Counted from the first letter of the stretch, positions 1 to 11,188 are shown. The stretch is DNA of 64,000 bases from an uncultured Bradyrhizobium sp. (GCF_936943645.1 NZ_CAKZJO010000064.1:1-64000); one strand, 5' to 3'. Notes: generated from the sequence alone by a model not told the origin. Program-made: numbers and translations.

Positions 1-514
1 CGGTCGGCGGCGGCAGCGCGGTCTGCGGCCCATACGGCGCGACCGCGCGCCCCTCGTAGGGCGGCGCCATGCCGTAGGCGTCGGCGGCCGGCATGAAACG
101 CAAGATCCGCCCGTCGCGGGCATCGATCACCAGCCGGCCGTCATCACCGCGGCGGTCGATCACCGCGATGGTGTAGACATTGCCGCGCAGGCGCGGGATG
201 CCGAGCGGCGAGAAGCCGTTGTCGCGCAGCACGGCATAGACCTCGGTGGCCGGCAGCAGCGCCGGAGCCGGGCCGTGTTCCTCGTAGCCATAGCCGTAGC
301 CTTGACCGTAACCGTAGCCTTGGCCGTAACCGTAGCGCGGCGGCGGGGGCGGCGCGGCTTCGCCCGGCGCGTAGGGTCCGTCGAAATCCGACACCGTGAT
401 AACCGCCCCTCTCGCGATACCGCTTGCGGGAACTTGCGCCAAAACCTGCAGCTGTCCGGCGCTCATGGCGAGCGCCAGCGTGGCGGCAGCCACACATCCT
501 GTGAAAAACTTCAT
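1..514 (-). CDS. Secreted Gly/Tyr-rich protein with PepSY-like end, cut by window start
   Basis: Reading from an ATG at 514 the frame stays open to base 1, so the C-terminus lies outside the window. About 171 residues are visible. It opens with a signal peptide (MKFFTGCVAAATLALAMSAG) and has a low-complexity stretch around residues 55-80 with GYGQ/GYGY repeats. A conserved-looking part follows (VYAVLRDNGFSPLG, then VYTIAVIDRRGDDGRLVIDA and GRILRF). That last part resembles the small alpha/beta domains of PepSY-like periplasmic proteins: a variable helix, then two strands ending in 'D..GRI'. Function unknown. The signal peptide and open frame are seen directly; the domain resemblance is inference. 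Confidence 0.7.
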   Translation of the reverse strand, partial: MKFFTGCVAAATLALAMSAGQLQVLAQVPASGIARGAVITVSDFDGPYAPGEAAPPPPPRYGYGQGYGYGQGYGYGYEEHGPAPALLPATEVYAVLRDNGFSPLGIPRLRGNVYTIAVIDRRGDDGRLVIDARDGRILRFMPAADAYGMAPPYEGRAVAPYGPQTALPPPT

Positions 515-1006
515 CGGTCGACACGCTCCTGTCAGGCCCCCGAAGCCTCGCGCTCTTTCGCTTCTTGCGGCGTGGCGCGCCTTCCGAAGGGTTGATCCGA
601 AGCTTCATCCGGGATTCCGGCGTCCACAGGGCCGGATCGGGGCGCGTTTGCCTCAAAACCGGGGCTGCGCAACTTTCGGAAAGCGATTGATTGACTTATC
701 GGGAATCGGGACTTCCGCGCGCTTGTGTGATAGACAAAAATTTGGCAAGGTGATGTTTAGGACAGGAAGACTGTCTTAATTTTGCTTGTGGTCCCGGCAT
801 AGGGATTGCAGCGAAAGTCGGTGCTTCCGAGCACCATGAGGCTACAGGCAAAGCCGTTCTCGGGGACGAAGAACGCCTAGGCCTGAATTTAAGAAAATGC
901 GGCTCGCTAGCGGACGAGCGGTGACCCAGAGGCGGGTGCCGCGGAACGCCCAAGGTGCGCCGAAGAGCGCGGTGAGGCAGCTTGCCGCACGGAGAGGACA
1001 GGAACA
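515..1006. other. Intergenic leader between the secreted protein and gltB
   Basis: Almost 500 bases separate the divergent starts of the secreted protein and gltB. No convincing gene was found on either strand; the frames here are short and composition-driven. An A/T-richer patch at about 680-790 is the likeliest promoter area. I could not identify a sigma-54 GG-N10-GC element or a clear -35/-10 pair. A long gltB leader is possible. Confidence 0.4.
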
Positions 1007-4000
1007 ATGAACGGGTCGCAATTCGAGCGCGCAAACATCGTGGCAGAACAGCTGTCGGCGACGGTCGCCTCGAAAACGACCGATCCGATCACCTCACCGA
1101 TTCAAGAGCATCATTCGCGCCCTACAGCCGAAGGCCTGTACGATCCGAGCCTGGAAAAGGATAGCTGCGGCGTCGGCTTCATCGCCAACATCAAGGGCCA
1201 GAGGTCGCACGAGATCGTCTCGGACGCGCTGAACATCCTGTGCAATCTCGAACACCGCGGCGCCGTCGGCGCCGACCCGCGCGCCGGTGACGGCGCCGGC
1301 ATCCTGGTGCAGATCCCGCACGCCTTCTTCAGCCGCAAGGCCAAGGAACTCGGCTTCGCGCTGCCTCAGCCTGGCGAATACGCCATCGGCGCGCTGTTCA
1401 TGCCGCGCGACACCGCCTGGCGCAACGTCATCAAGAGCATCATCGCCGACCAGATCAAGGAAGAGGGCCTGACCCTGCTCGGCTGGCGCGACGTGCCGAC
1501 CGACAATTCCTCGCTCGGCGTCACCGTGAAGCCGACCGAGCCCGCCTGCATGCAGGTGTTCATCGGCCGTAACGGCACCGCCAAGACCGAGGACGAGTTC
1601 GAGCGCCGGCTCTATATCCTCCGCAAGTCGATCTCGCAGGCGATCTACCAGCGCCGCGACCGCGGCCTTGCAGGCTATTACCCCTGCTCGATGTCGTGCC
1701 GCACCGTGATCTACAAGGGCATGTTCCTCGCCGACCAGCTCGGCAAGTACTATCCCGACCTGCACGAGAAGGACTTCGAGAGCGCGCTCGCGCTGGTGCA
1801 TCAACGCTTCTCGACCAACACCTTCCCGGCCTGGTCGCTGGCGCATCCCTACCGCATGATCGCGCATAACGGCGAGATCAACACGCTGCGCGGCAACACC
1901 AACTGGATGGCGGCGCGCCAGGCCTCGGTGAGCTCCGAGCTCTACGGCAAGGACATCAACCGGCTCTGGCCCATCTCCTACGAAGGCCAGTCCGACACCG
2001 CCTGTTTCGACAACGCGCTCGAATTCCTGGTGCAGGGCGGCTACTCGCTGCCGCACGCCGTCATGATGATGATTCCGGAGGCATGGGCCGGCAATCCCCT
2101 GATGGATGAGAAGCGCCGCGCCTTCTACGAATATCATGCCGCGCTGATGGAGCCGTGGGACGGTCCCGCCGCGATCGCCTTCACCGACGGCCGCCAGATC
2201 GGCGCCACGCTCGACCGCAACGGATTGCGGCCGGCGCGCTATCTCGTGACCAAGGACGACCGCATCGTGATGGCGTCCGAAATGGGCGTGCTGACGATCC
2301 CCGAGGACCAGATCATCACCAAGTGGCGCTTGCAGCCCGGCAAGATGTTGCTGGTCGACCTCGAACAGGGCCGCCTCATTCCCGACGACGAGATCAAGGC
2401 CGAGCTCGCCAAGAGCCATCCCTACAAGGAGTGGCTGGAGCGGACCCAGATCGTGCTGGAAGAGCTGCCGAAGGTGCCGACCACCGGCGTACGCTCGAAC
2501 CTGTCGCTGCTCGATCGCCAGCAGGCGTTCGGCTACAGCCAGGAAGACATCGCGATCCTGATGACGCCGATGGCGGCCACCGGCGAGGAAGCCGCGGGCT
2601 CGATGGGCAACGACACGCCGATCTCGGCGCTGTCGGACAAGGCGAAGCCGCTGTTCACCTACTTCAAGCAGAACTTCGCGCAGGTCACCAACCCGCCGAT
2701 CGACCCGATCCGCGAGGAGCTGGTGATGAGCCTCGTTTCCATCATCGGACCGCGGCCGAACCTGTTCGACCTGCAGGGCCTTGCCACCACCAAGCGCCTC
2801 GAAGTGCGTCAGCCGATTCTGACCGATGCGGACCTGGAAAAGATCCGCTCGATCTCCGACGTCGCCGAGTCGCACTTCAAGTCGCGCACGCTGGACACCA
2901 CCTTCCACGCCGGCCTCGGCGCGGCGGGCATGGACCAGGTGCTGGACGAGCTCTGCGCGCGCGCCGAGAGCGCGGTGCGCGAGGGTGTCAACATCATCAT
3001 CCTGTCCGACCGCATGGTCGGCACCGACCGGGTGCCGATCCCCTCGCTGCTGGCCTGCGCCGCCGTGCATCATCACCTGATCCGCACCGGCCTGCGCACC
3101 TCGGTCGGCCTCGTCGTCGAATCCGGCGAGCCCCGTGAAGTGCACCACTTCGCCTGCCTTGCCGGCTACGGCGCCGAAGCGATCAACCCCTACCTCGCGT
3201 TCGAGACCATCATCGCGATGAAGGACCGCCTGCCCGGCTCGCTCGACGACTACGAGATCGTCAAGCGCTACATCAAGTCGATCGGCAAGGGGCTTCTGAA
3301 GGTGATGTCCAAGATGGGCATCTCGACCTACCAGTCCTATTGCGGCGCGCAGATCTTCGACGCGGTCGGCCTCAAGGCGGATTTCGTCGCAAAGTTCTTC
3401 GCGGGAACGCATACCCGCGTCGAGGGCGTCGGCCTTGGCGAGATCGCCGAGGAAGCCGTGCGCCGTCACGCCGACGCGTTCGGCGAGGCTCAGGTCTACA
3501 AGACCTCGCTCGACGTCGGCGGCGAATATGCCTATCGCAGCCGCGGCGAGGACCATGCTTGGACCGCCGAGTCGGTGTCGCTGCTGCAGCACGCCGCGCG
3601 CGGCAATTCGCAGGAGCGCTATCGCGCCTTCGCGAAGATCCTCAATGAGCAGTCGGAGCGTCTGTTGACGCTGCGCGGCCTGTTCCGGATCAAGAACGCC
3701 GAGGAAGAGAAGCGCAAGCCGATCCCGCTCGACCAGGTCGAGCCGGCCAAGGACATCGTCAAGCGTTTCGCCACCGGTGCGATGAGCTTCGGCTCGATCT
3801 CGCGCGAGGCGCACACCACGCTCGCGATCGCCATGAACCGGATCGGCGGCAAGTCGAACACCGGTGAAGGCGGCGAGGAAGCCGACCGCTTCAAGCCGAT
3901 GCCGAACGGCGATTCCATGCGCTCGGCGATCAAGCAGGTCGCCTCCGGCCGCTTCGGCGTCACCACGGAGTATCTCGTCAACTCCGACATGATGCAGATC

Positions 4001-5752
4001 AAGATGGCGCAGGGTGCCAAGCCCGGCGAAGGCGGCCAGCTGCCCGGCCACAAGGTCGACGCGACCATCGCCAAGGTGCGTCACTCGACCCCGGGCGTCG
4101 GCCTGATCTCACCGCCGCCGCACCACGACATCTACTCGATCGAGGACCTGGCGCAGCTCATCTACGACCTCAAGAACGTCAACCCGACGGGCGACGTCTC
4201 GGTCAAGCTCGTCTCCGAGATCGGCGTCGGCACGGTCGCCGCGGGCGTTGCGAAGGCGCGCGCCGACCATGTCACCATCGCGGGCTTCGAGGGCGGCACC
4301 GGTGCATCGCCCCTGACCTCGATCAAGCATGCCGGCTCTCCCTGGGAGATCGGCCTTGCCGAGACCCACCAGACGCTGGTGCGCGAGCGGCTGCGCAGCC
4401 GCATCGTGGTCCAGGTCGACGGCGGCTTCCGCACCGGCCGTGACGTCGTGATCGGCGCGCTGCTCGGGGCCGACGAGTTCGGCTTCGCCACCGCGCCCCT
4501 GATTGCGGCCGGCTGCATCATGATGCGCAAGTGCCATCTCAACACCTGCCCGGTCGGCGTCGCGACGCAAGACCCCGTCCTGCGCAAGCGCTTCACCGGC
4601 CAGCCCGAGCACGTGATCAACTACTTCTTCTTCGTCGCCGAAGAAGTCCGCGAGATCATGGCTTCGCTCGGCTTCCGCAGCTTCAACGAGATGGTCGGCC
4701 AGGTTCAGCTGCTCGACCAGACCAAGCTGGTCGCGCACTGGAAGGCCAAGGGCCTCGACTTCTCGAAGCTGTTCGTCAAGCAGAAGGAAGAGAAGGGCCA
4801 GAAGATCTATCACTCCGAGCGCCAGAACCACCATCTGGACGCCGTGCTCGACCGCACGCTGATCGAGAAGGCGCAGCCCGCGCTCGACCGCGGCGCGCCG
4901 GTGAAGATCGAGGCCGCCATCAACAGCACCAACCGCTCCGCCGGCGCGATGCTGTCGGGCGCCGTCGCCAAGATCTACGGCCATGCCGGCCTGCCGCACG
5001 ACACCATCCATGTCGGGCTCAAGGGCACCGCCGGCCAGGCTTTCGGCGCCTGGCTCGCCCACGGCGTCACCTTCGAGCTCGAGGGTGAAGGCAACGACTA
5101 TGTCGGCAAGGGCCTCTCGGGCGGCAAGATCATCGTCAAGCCGCCGAAGAACTCGGCCATTGTGCCGGAAGAGAGCATCATCGTCGGCAACACCGTGATG
5201 TACGGCGCGATCGAGGGCGAGTGCTACTTCCGCGGCATCGCCGGCGAACGCTTCGCCGTGCGCAACTCGGGCGCGGTTGCCGTGGTCGAGGGTGCGGGCG
5301 ATCATTGCTGCGAATACATGACCGGCGGCATCGTGGTCGTGCTCGGCAAGACCGGGCGCAACTTCGCGGCCGGCATGTCCGGCGGCATCGCCTATGTGCT
5401 CGACGAGACCGGCGACTTCGACCGTCTCTGCAACATGGCAATGGTCGAGCTGGAGCCGGTGCTGTCGGAGGAGATGATCAACGCCGACACCTACCACGCC
5501 TCCGGTGACCTCGAGGCGCACGGCCGGGTCGACGTGTTCAAGAACTTGCTCGCTTCCGACGTCGAGCGCTTGCACGTCCTGATCTCGCGCCATGCGAAAG
5601 CCACCGGCTCCAAGCGCGCCGCCGACATCCTCGCCAATTGGAAGGAATGGCTGCCCAAATTCCGCAAGGTGATGCCGGTCGAGTACCGGCGCGCGCTGCG
5701 CGAAATGGCCGCCAACGCGGACGCCGAGCCGAAAATCGCGATCGGGGCGTAG
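1007..5752 (+). CDS. gltB: Glutamate synthase [NADPH] large subunit
   Basis: Alpha subunit of NADPH-GOGAT, which moves the amide of glutamine onto 2-oxoglutarate to give two glutamates; it acts in the cytosol with GltD. The 1581 residues match the family length. The Ntn amidotransferase nucleophile is Cys54 in DSCGVGF, so the first 53 residues should be a removed propeptide. The central FMN barrel carries the 3Fe-4S motif with Cys1170, Cys1176 and Cys1181 (CIMMRKCHLNTC). The end is the GXGXG beta-helix domain (GGKIIVKPP, GNTVMYGA, GGIAYVLDE). gltD follows in the same direction 144 bases later, separated by a palindromic repeat. Start chosen at the ATG that gives a usual-length propeptide. Confidence 0.98.
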   Translation: MNGSQFERANIVAEQLSATVASKTTDPITSPIQEHHSRPTAEGLYDPSLEKDSCGVGFIANIKGQRSHEIVSDALNILCNLEHRGAVGADPRAGDGAGILVQIPHAFFSRKAKELGFALPQPGEYAIGALFMPRDTAWRNVIKSIIADQIKEEGLTLLGWRDVPTDNSSLGVTVKPTEPACMQVFIGRNGTAKTEDEFERRLYILRKSISQAIYQRRDRGLAGYYPCSMSCRTVIYKGMFLADQLGKYYPDLHEKDFESALALVHQRFSTNTFPAWSLAHPYRMIAHNGEINTLRGNTNWMAARQASVSSELYGKDINRLWPISYEGQSDTACFDNALEFLVQGGYSLPHAVMMMIPEAWAGNPLMDEKRRAFYEYHAALMEPWDGPAAIAFTDGRQIGATLDRNGLRPARYLVTKDDRIVMASEMGVLTIPEDQIITKWRLQPGKMLLVDLEQGRLIPDDEIKAELAKSHPYKEWLERTQIVLEELPKVPTTGVRSNLSLLDRQQAFGYSQEDIAILMTPMAATGEEAAGSMGNDTPISALSDKAKPLFTYFKQNFAQVTNPPIDPIREELVMSLVSIIGPRPNLFDLQGLATTKRLEVRQPILTDADLEKIRSISDVAESHFKSRTLDTTFHAGLGAAGMDQVLDELCARAESAVREGVNIIILSDRMVGTDRVPIPSLLACAAVHHHLIRTGLRTSVGLVVESGEPREVHHFACLAGYGAEAINPYLAFETIIAMKDRLPGSLDDYEIVKRYIKSIGKGLLKVMSKMGISTYQSYCGAQIFDAVGLKADFVAKFFAGTHTRVEGVGLGEIAEEAVRRHADAFGEAQVYKTSLDVGGEYAYRSRGEDHAWTAESVSLLQHAARGNSQERYRAFAKILNEQSERLLTLRGLFRIKNAEEEKRKPIPLDQVEPAKDIVKRFATGAMSFGSISREAHTTLAIAMNRIGGKSNTGEGGEEADRFKPMPNGDSMRSAIKQVASGRFGVTTEYLVNSDMMQIKMAQGAKPGEGGQLPGHKVDATIAKVRHSTPGVGLISPPPHHDIYSIEDLAQLIYDLKNVNPTGDVSVKLVSEIGVGTVAAGVAKARADHVTIAGFEGGTGASPLTSIKHAGSPWEIGLAETHQTLVRERLRSRIVVQVDGGFRTGRDVVIGALLGADEFGFATAPLIAAGCIMMRKCHLNTCPVGVATQDPVLRKRFTGQPEHVINYFFFVAEEVREIMASLGFRSFNEMVGQVQLLDQTKLVAHWKAKGLDFSKLFVKQKEEKGQKIYHSERQNHHLDAVLDRTLIEKAQPALDRGAPVKIEAAINSTNRSAGAMLSGAVAKIYGHAGLPHDTIHVGLKGTAGQAFGAWLAHGVTFELEGEGNDYVGKGLSGGKIIVKPPKNSAIVPEESIIVGNTVMYGAIEGECYFRGIAGERFAVRNSGAVAVVEGAGDHCCEYMTGGIVVVLGKTGRNFAAGMSGGIAYVLDETGDFDRLCNMAMVELEPVLSEEMINADTYHASGDLEAHGRVDVFKNLLASDVERLHVLISRHAKATGSKRAADILANWKEWLPKFRKVMPVEYRRALREMAANADAEPKIAIGA

Positions 5753-5764
5753 AAATATCAGCGC

Positions 5765-5852
5765 CCGTCATTGCGAGCGTAGCGAAGCAATCCAGACTTT
5801 CTCCTCAGCAGCAGACTGGATTGCTTCGTCGCTTCGCTCCTCGCAATGACGG
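5765..5852. repeat. Palindromic intergenic repeat, family A copy 1
   Basis: The ends CCGTCATTGCGAG and CTCGCAATGACGG are exact inverted repeats. Inner arms (GAAGCAATCCAG / CTGGATTGCTTC) extend the pairing, so the RNA would fold into a long hairpin. Closely similar elements lie at 10524-10613 and 11611-11699. It sits between gltB and gltD, inside what should be one operon. Confidence 0.9.
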
Positions 5853-5896
5853 TGAGGAAGCAACAAAGAACTTAAGCGGCAGGGACTTCGGGTTTA

Positions 5897-7348
<1,452 letters not shown>

Positions 7349-7379
7349 GTTGCCTCGAGGGCAGACAAAAGTTCCGCTG

Positions 7380-7504
7380 TCGTCCCTGCGAACGCAGGGA
7401 CCCATACCGCGGAATCTATCGGTGGCAGACGGCGCCGATCCCGAACGACCAGTCGTCGCCAAACTACTCCCTGGGGTAATGGGTCCCTGCGTTCGCAGGG
7501 ACGA
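7380..7504. repeat. MITE-like element with perfect 25-bp terminal inverted repeats, family B
   Basis: The first and last 25 bases are perfect inverted copies. Each arm is itself a hairpin, GTCCCTGC-GAAC-GCAGGGAC. The 75-base middle has no coding potential. It sits between gltD and the convergent outer-membrane protein gene. The layout (terminal inverted repeats, about 125 bp, no gene) fits a non-autonomous mobile or REP-pair element. Confidence 0.85.
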
Positions 7505-7545
7505 CGCCTCAGATTAGGCCACGGCGGTGGCCGCCGGCGACGGCC

Positions 7546-9303
7546 TTAGTTCTGCAGCCTCACGCCCAGCATCACCACCGTCCCCTGCGAGCTCGAGCCC
7601 GGCTGGTTCGAATCCAGGATGTCGTGACGCAGCGTGCCCTTCACCCAGATGTTGCGGTTGAGCTTGTAGATCAGATTGCCTTCGAGCGAGTAGGTCTTGT
7701 CGTTGCGGTTCTGGCCCTGGTAGTCGAGCGTGCCGTAGGTGAACTTGCCCACCGCCGTGAGCCAGCGGCGGAAGTCATGGTCGACTTCGGCCGAGTAAGT
7801 GCGCACCAGCACGCCCGACGAACCCGGGACCGTGGTCTCGGCGATCTGCGTGTCGGTGAAGAATTTCACCGTGGTGAGGCCGCTCGCATTCCAGATCAGC
7901 GAGCCCGAGGTCAGGAAGCCCGAGAGCTGGCTGAGGCGCGGATCGGTGTAGTTGCGCGCGGAATAGCCGACCGAGATCTCGCCGGTGAGAATGCGCGAGA
8001 ACTCGAAGGACGAGCCGATTTTGGCGTAGCCGCCGTTCGAATCGCGGAAGTAGTTGTTGCGGTCGGCGGCCTGGTCGTGGACGCGCGTATCGCCCTGGAC
8101 CTCGACGAACGGCTTCAGGCCTGGCTTGAGGTCGTAGGAGAAGCGCCCCACGCCGCCATACTGGTTGAAGTCGCGATCATTGTTGCTGAAGGTCGAACCA
8201 TCAGTGAGCTTCGAATCGGTGTAGGCGGTGCGATCGACAGTGGCGCCGGCGGCGACCTGGAAACGATTGAAGGTCTGGTCGAAGCCGACCGTGGTGCCGT
8301 AGGAGGCATAGACCGGATATTTCTGCAGGCCGGCCTGCACGTTCGGGCTGCCCGGATTGTCGGTGGCGAGCCGCAGGCGCAGCTGCGAGGTCAGCTTGAG
8401 ATCGCGGTCGACGTCGAGGCGGCCGTCGACATGGCCGGTGAAATCGGGACGATTGATTTCGACCGGCGAAGGCGAGGCAAAGCCGTCGATCGTCGCCGGC
8501 ATATTGTTGGTGTAGCCGGAGAACGAGCCGCGGAGGTCGGCGACCAGCGCGTGACGCTCCCAGTCGGACGCCACCAGAAGATCCGGCGCGACGACAAAGA
8601 CCGGCGATCCCACCGGCTTGTTGAGGCGCGCGGGATTGGTGTCATAACCCGTGGAGAGCTCGAGCCCGCCCTTGATCAGGAAGCTGCCGGCATAGTCGCC
8701 GACGGCGCCGAAAGGATCGTCATCCGCCTTGAGGCGGCGGCGCAGCGGCTGGCCGGGCACGGTGCCCGCCATCGCCGCGGGCACCGGCGCCTTGTTGGCG
8801 GAGGCCGACGGCGGCGGCGCGATCTTGGGCAGGCCGAGCGAGGACGGCGGCGGCGCTGTGGTCGGCACAGGTGAGCCGGGACCGGCCGCGCGCTTCGGCT
8901 TCGGCTGGCCCGGATAGAGCTTGGGCTGCTGTCGCTTGCGGTTGAGCGAATCGTAGCCGGAGGTGCTCGCGCCGGTGGCGGCCGGAAGGCCGTAGGTCGG
9001 GACCTGGCCGATACGCGAGGTCGCCGGTGTCTGCTGCCGCTTGCGCGGGTCGGCGCCGGGATCGGGCAGCGCCGGCAACGCATCCGACGGCGCCTGCGGC
9101 ACGCCCGCGGTACGGCGCGTCGGCAGCGTCTCAGGCGAGGCGAAGCCGCCGCGGTTGGGATTGAACAGGTCGGGCGTGAGGCTCTGGGCGGCCGCGGGAG
9201 CGCTTGTGAGGGCCGTCAGCGCAAGACCCGGCAAAAGGCACGGCAAAACGGCGCGCAGAACTTGCGCGCGTTTGCTCCGGCCGGTGCCTGGAGGCGACCC
9301 CAC
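7546..9303 (-). CDS. Outer-membrane beta-barrel protein (BBP2-like)
   Basis: 585 residues. A basic, hydrophobic N-terminus ending in APAAAQS is a signal peptide. Next comes a Pro/Ala/Lys-rich, probably disordered segment to about residue 190. About 390 residues of alternating strand pattern follow, with many aromatic residues and a family-like last strand (GTVVMLGVRLQN) ending in an amide residue rather than the usual Phe. This layout fits the putative beta-barrel porin 2 family, often near capsule or exopolysaccharide genes; the next gene is a KdsD/KpsF-type isomerase. The start is GTG, with GGAG ten bases before it. A transport or polysaccharide-export role is inference only. Confidence 0.75.
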   Translation of the reverse strand: MGSPPGTGRSKRAQVLRAVLPCLLPGLALTALTSAPAAAQSLTPDLFNPNRGGFASPETLPTRRTAGVPQAPSDALPALPDPGADPRKRQQTPATSRIGQVPTYGLPAATGASTSGYDSLNRKRQQPKLYPGQPKPKRAAGPGSPVPTTAPPPSSLGLPKIAPPPSASANKAPVPAAMAGTVPGQPLRRRLKADDDPFGAVGDYAGSFLIKGGLELSTGYDTNPARLNKPVGSPVFVVAPDLLVASDWERHALVADLRGSFSGYTNNMPATIDGFASPSPVEINRPDFTGHVDGRLDVDRDLKLTSQLRLRLATDNPGSPNVQAGLQKYPVYASYGTTVGFDQTFNRFQVAAGATVDRTAYTDSKLTDGSTFSNNDRDFNQYGGVGRFSYDLKPGLKPFVEVQGDTRVHDQAADRNNYFRDSNGGYAKIGSSFEFSRILTGEISVGYSARNYTDPRLSQLSGFLTSGSLIWNASGLTTVKFFTDTQIAETTVPGSSGVLVRTYSAEVDHDFRRWLTAVGKFTYGTLDYQGQNRNDKTYSLEGNLIYKLNRNIWVKGTLRHDILDSNQPGSSSQGTVVMLGVRLQN

Positions 9304-9495
9304 GATGGAATAACTCCAACGAAATCAAACACTTTCACAATCGTCCCCACGGACTGGCGGGAACCATCGTTAATGGAGTTAAAACAATTATGGTTAATGA
9401 CCCGTTGAGGGCTTCGGCGCGCGCGTCGCCTCCAGGGCCCGGGCGTGCTAAGGAGGCGCCGACTGGGCCAACGCCCCCTCCTCCTGGATCACATT

Positions 9496-10503
9496 ATGCC
9501 GAGTTCGAAACCGCTGATGACCGCATCATCCGGACCCATCCCCGACAGCGTCGAATCCGCGCTCCGCACCCTGGAGACGGAGAGCGGCGGCATCAACGCA
9601 CTCGCAGCCGCCCTGCGCGGCCCGCTCGGCGAGAGCTTTGCCAGGGCGGTCGACCTGATCCGCAACGCCAAGGGCCGCGTCATCATCACCGGGCTCGGCA
9701 AGTCGGGCCATATGGGCCGCAAGATCGCCGCAACGCTGGCCTCGACCGGCACGCCCGCCTTCTTCGTGCATGCCGCCGAGGCCGGCCATGGCGATCTCGG
9801 CATGATCACCACCGACGACGTCATCATGGCGCTGTCCTGGTCCGGCGAGCAGCCCGAGATGAAGAACGTCGTGAACTATTCGGCGCGGTTTGCGATTCCG
9901 ATGATCGCGGTGACCTCGAACGCGGCCTCCTCGCTCGGACAAGCCGCCGACATCGTGATCGAGCTGCCGAAGGCGCGCGAGGCCTGCCCGCACAATCTGG
10001 CGCCGACGACGTCGACGATGATGCAGGTCGCGGTCGGCGACGCCATCGCGATCGCGCTGCTCGAAGGCCGCGGCTTCACCGCGCTGGAATTCGCGCATTT
10101 CCACCCCGGCGGCAAGCTGGGCGCGATGCTGAAATTCGTCCGCGACTATATGCGCACGGGCGCCGAGATCCCGGTCAAGCCGCTCGGCACCATGATGTCG
10201 GAGGCCGTGGTCGAGATGTCGGCCAAGGGGCTCGGCTGCGTCTGCATCGTCAACGAAGCAAGCGAGGTCGCGGGAATCATCACCGACGGCGACCTGCGCC
10301 GCCACATGCGTCCCGACCTGCTGACGGCATCGGTCGACGAGATCATGACGAAGCAGCCGAAAACGGTGCCGCCCTCGATGCTGGCGACCGAGATGATCGA
10401 GGTGCTGAACACCCGCAAGATCACGACGCTGGTCGTGACCGAGGCGGGCAAGGTGGTGGGCATCGTGCATCTGCACGACCTGCTGCGGGCGGGCGTGGCG
10501 TAG
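9496..10503 (+). CDS. kdsD: Arabinose-5-phosphate isomerase, SIS plus two CBS domains
   Basis: Converts D-ribulose 5-phosphate to D-arabinose 5-phosphate, the first step to Kdo for lipopolysaccharide or capsule. The SIS domain shows GLGKSGHMGRKIAATLAS, then HAAEAGHGDLGM, APTTSTMMQ and FHPGGKLG, all family signatures. Two CBS repeats follow (VCIVNEASEVAGIITDGDLR; ITTLVVTEAGKVVGIVHLHD). From this ATG the product has 335 residues, close to the usual 320-335. An in-frame GTG at 9445 would add 17 residues; an AGGAGG lies just after that GTG, too far from this ATG to decide the start. kpsF is an alternative name if the product serves a capsule. Confidence 0.93.
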   Translation: MPSSKPLMTASSGPIPDSVESALRTLETESGGINALAAALRGPLGESFARAVDLIRNAKGRVIITGLGKSGHMGRKIAATLASTGTPAFFVHAAEAGHGDLGMITTDDVIMALSWSGEQPEMKNVVNYSARFAIPMIAVTSNAASSLGQAADIVIELPKAREACPHNLAPTTSTMMQVAVGDAIAIALLEGRGFTALEFAHFHPGGKLGAMLKFVRDYMRTGAEIPVKPLGTMMSEAVVEMSAKGLGCVCIVNEASEVAGIITDGDLRRHMRPDLLTASVDEIMTKQPKTVPPSMLATEMIEVLNTRKITTLVVTEAGKVVGIVHLHDLLRAGVA

Positions 10504-10523
10504 CTTAGGACGCACACCTCTAT

Positions 10524-10613
10524 CCGTCATTGCGAGCGTAGCGAAGCAATCCATGCTGCCTCCCGCAGAGACAGTCTGGATTGCTTCGTCGCAAGGGCTC
10601 CGCGCAATGGCGG
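10524..10613. repeat. Palindromic intergenic repeat, family A copy 2
   Basis: Begins CCGTCATTGCGAG and ends with a slightly degenerate inverse (CGCGCAATGGCGG). The inner arms GAAGCAATCCA / TGGATTGCTTC are intact. It lies between the convergent kdsD and carboxymuconolactone decarboxylase genes, three bases from the latter's stop codon. Confidence 0.88.
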
Positions 10614-10616
10614 CGG

Positions 10617-11174
10617 TTAGAACGCGGCCGGAAATCGCGCAGCGTTCTCCTCCAGCGGCAACCGCAACCCGTTCGCCAGATACGACACCGTGCGATAGAA
10701 GCCGCACAGCAGCATGATCTCCAGGATCTGCGGCTCGTCGTAGTGGGCCGAGAGCGCGGCAAATTCAGCATCGTCAAGCGTTGCGCGGTGGTGCAGCGCA
10801 TCGACCGCGGCAATCAGCGTCTGCTCGCCCGGCGACCAACACGGGGATGTCGCATCGCCCTGCACGGTCGCACGCACCTCCTCCTCGCTGAGCTTTGCCG
10901 GGGCAGCAAAGATCGCGACATGCACGCCCCACTCGTACTCGCATCCGTTCAGCGCGCAGGTGCGGTCGATGACGATCTCGCGCTGGCGCAGCGACAGCGG
11001 CCCGGGGTCAAGAAGCCCGCCGGCACGAAACTTGTCCCAGGCGCGGGCGTGGCCCGCCATCACCCGGAACAGCATCAGCGGCGGCGCGCCGCGCATGATG
11101 CGGTCGAACTGCGCCTGGATCTCCGGGGGATAAGGCGGGGTGAGCGGCGCGATGCGCGGCATGGCTTCGGACAC
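10617..11174 (-). CDS. Carboxymuconolactone decarboxylase family protein
   Basis: 185 residues with the AhpD/CMD fold pattern: LSLRQREIVIDRTCALNGCEYEWGVH, with the Cys, Glu and His of the family's proton-relay site, then a C-terminal helix pair. Many such proteins are peroxidase-type reductants or decarboxylases; the substrate cannot be told. The start is GTG with AAGGA seven bases before it. It is divergent from an HxlR-type regulator, and the 72 bases between them hold two 17-bp palindromes, so the regulator probably controls it. HxlR proteins often sense electrophiles or quinones, which fits a redox role, but that is inference. Confidence 0.85.
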   Translation of the reverse strand: MSEAMPRIAPLTPPYPPEIQAQFDRIMRGAPPLMLFRVMAGHARAWDKFRAGGLLDPGPLSLRQREIVIDRTCALNGCEYEWGVHVAIFAAPAKLSEEEVRATVQGDATSPCWSPGEQTLIAAVDALHHRATLDDAEFAALSAHYDEPQILEIMLLCGFYRTVSYLANGLRLPLEENAARFPAAF

Positions 11175-11188
11175 GGGCCAATTCCTTT

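Noticed and set aside
660..800. Sigma-54/NtrC promoter for gltB
   Set aside because: The expected TGGCAC-N5-TTGC element could not be found with proper spacing.
1094..4084. A 996-residue open frame antisense to gltB
   Set aside because: It mirrors gltB codons in GC-rich DNA, has His/Asp/Arg-rich shadow composition and no family motif. gltB itself is unmistakable.
4109..5593. A second long antisense frame over gltB
   Set aside because: Same reasons: shadow composition with no motif or ribosome site.
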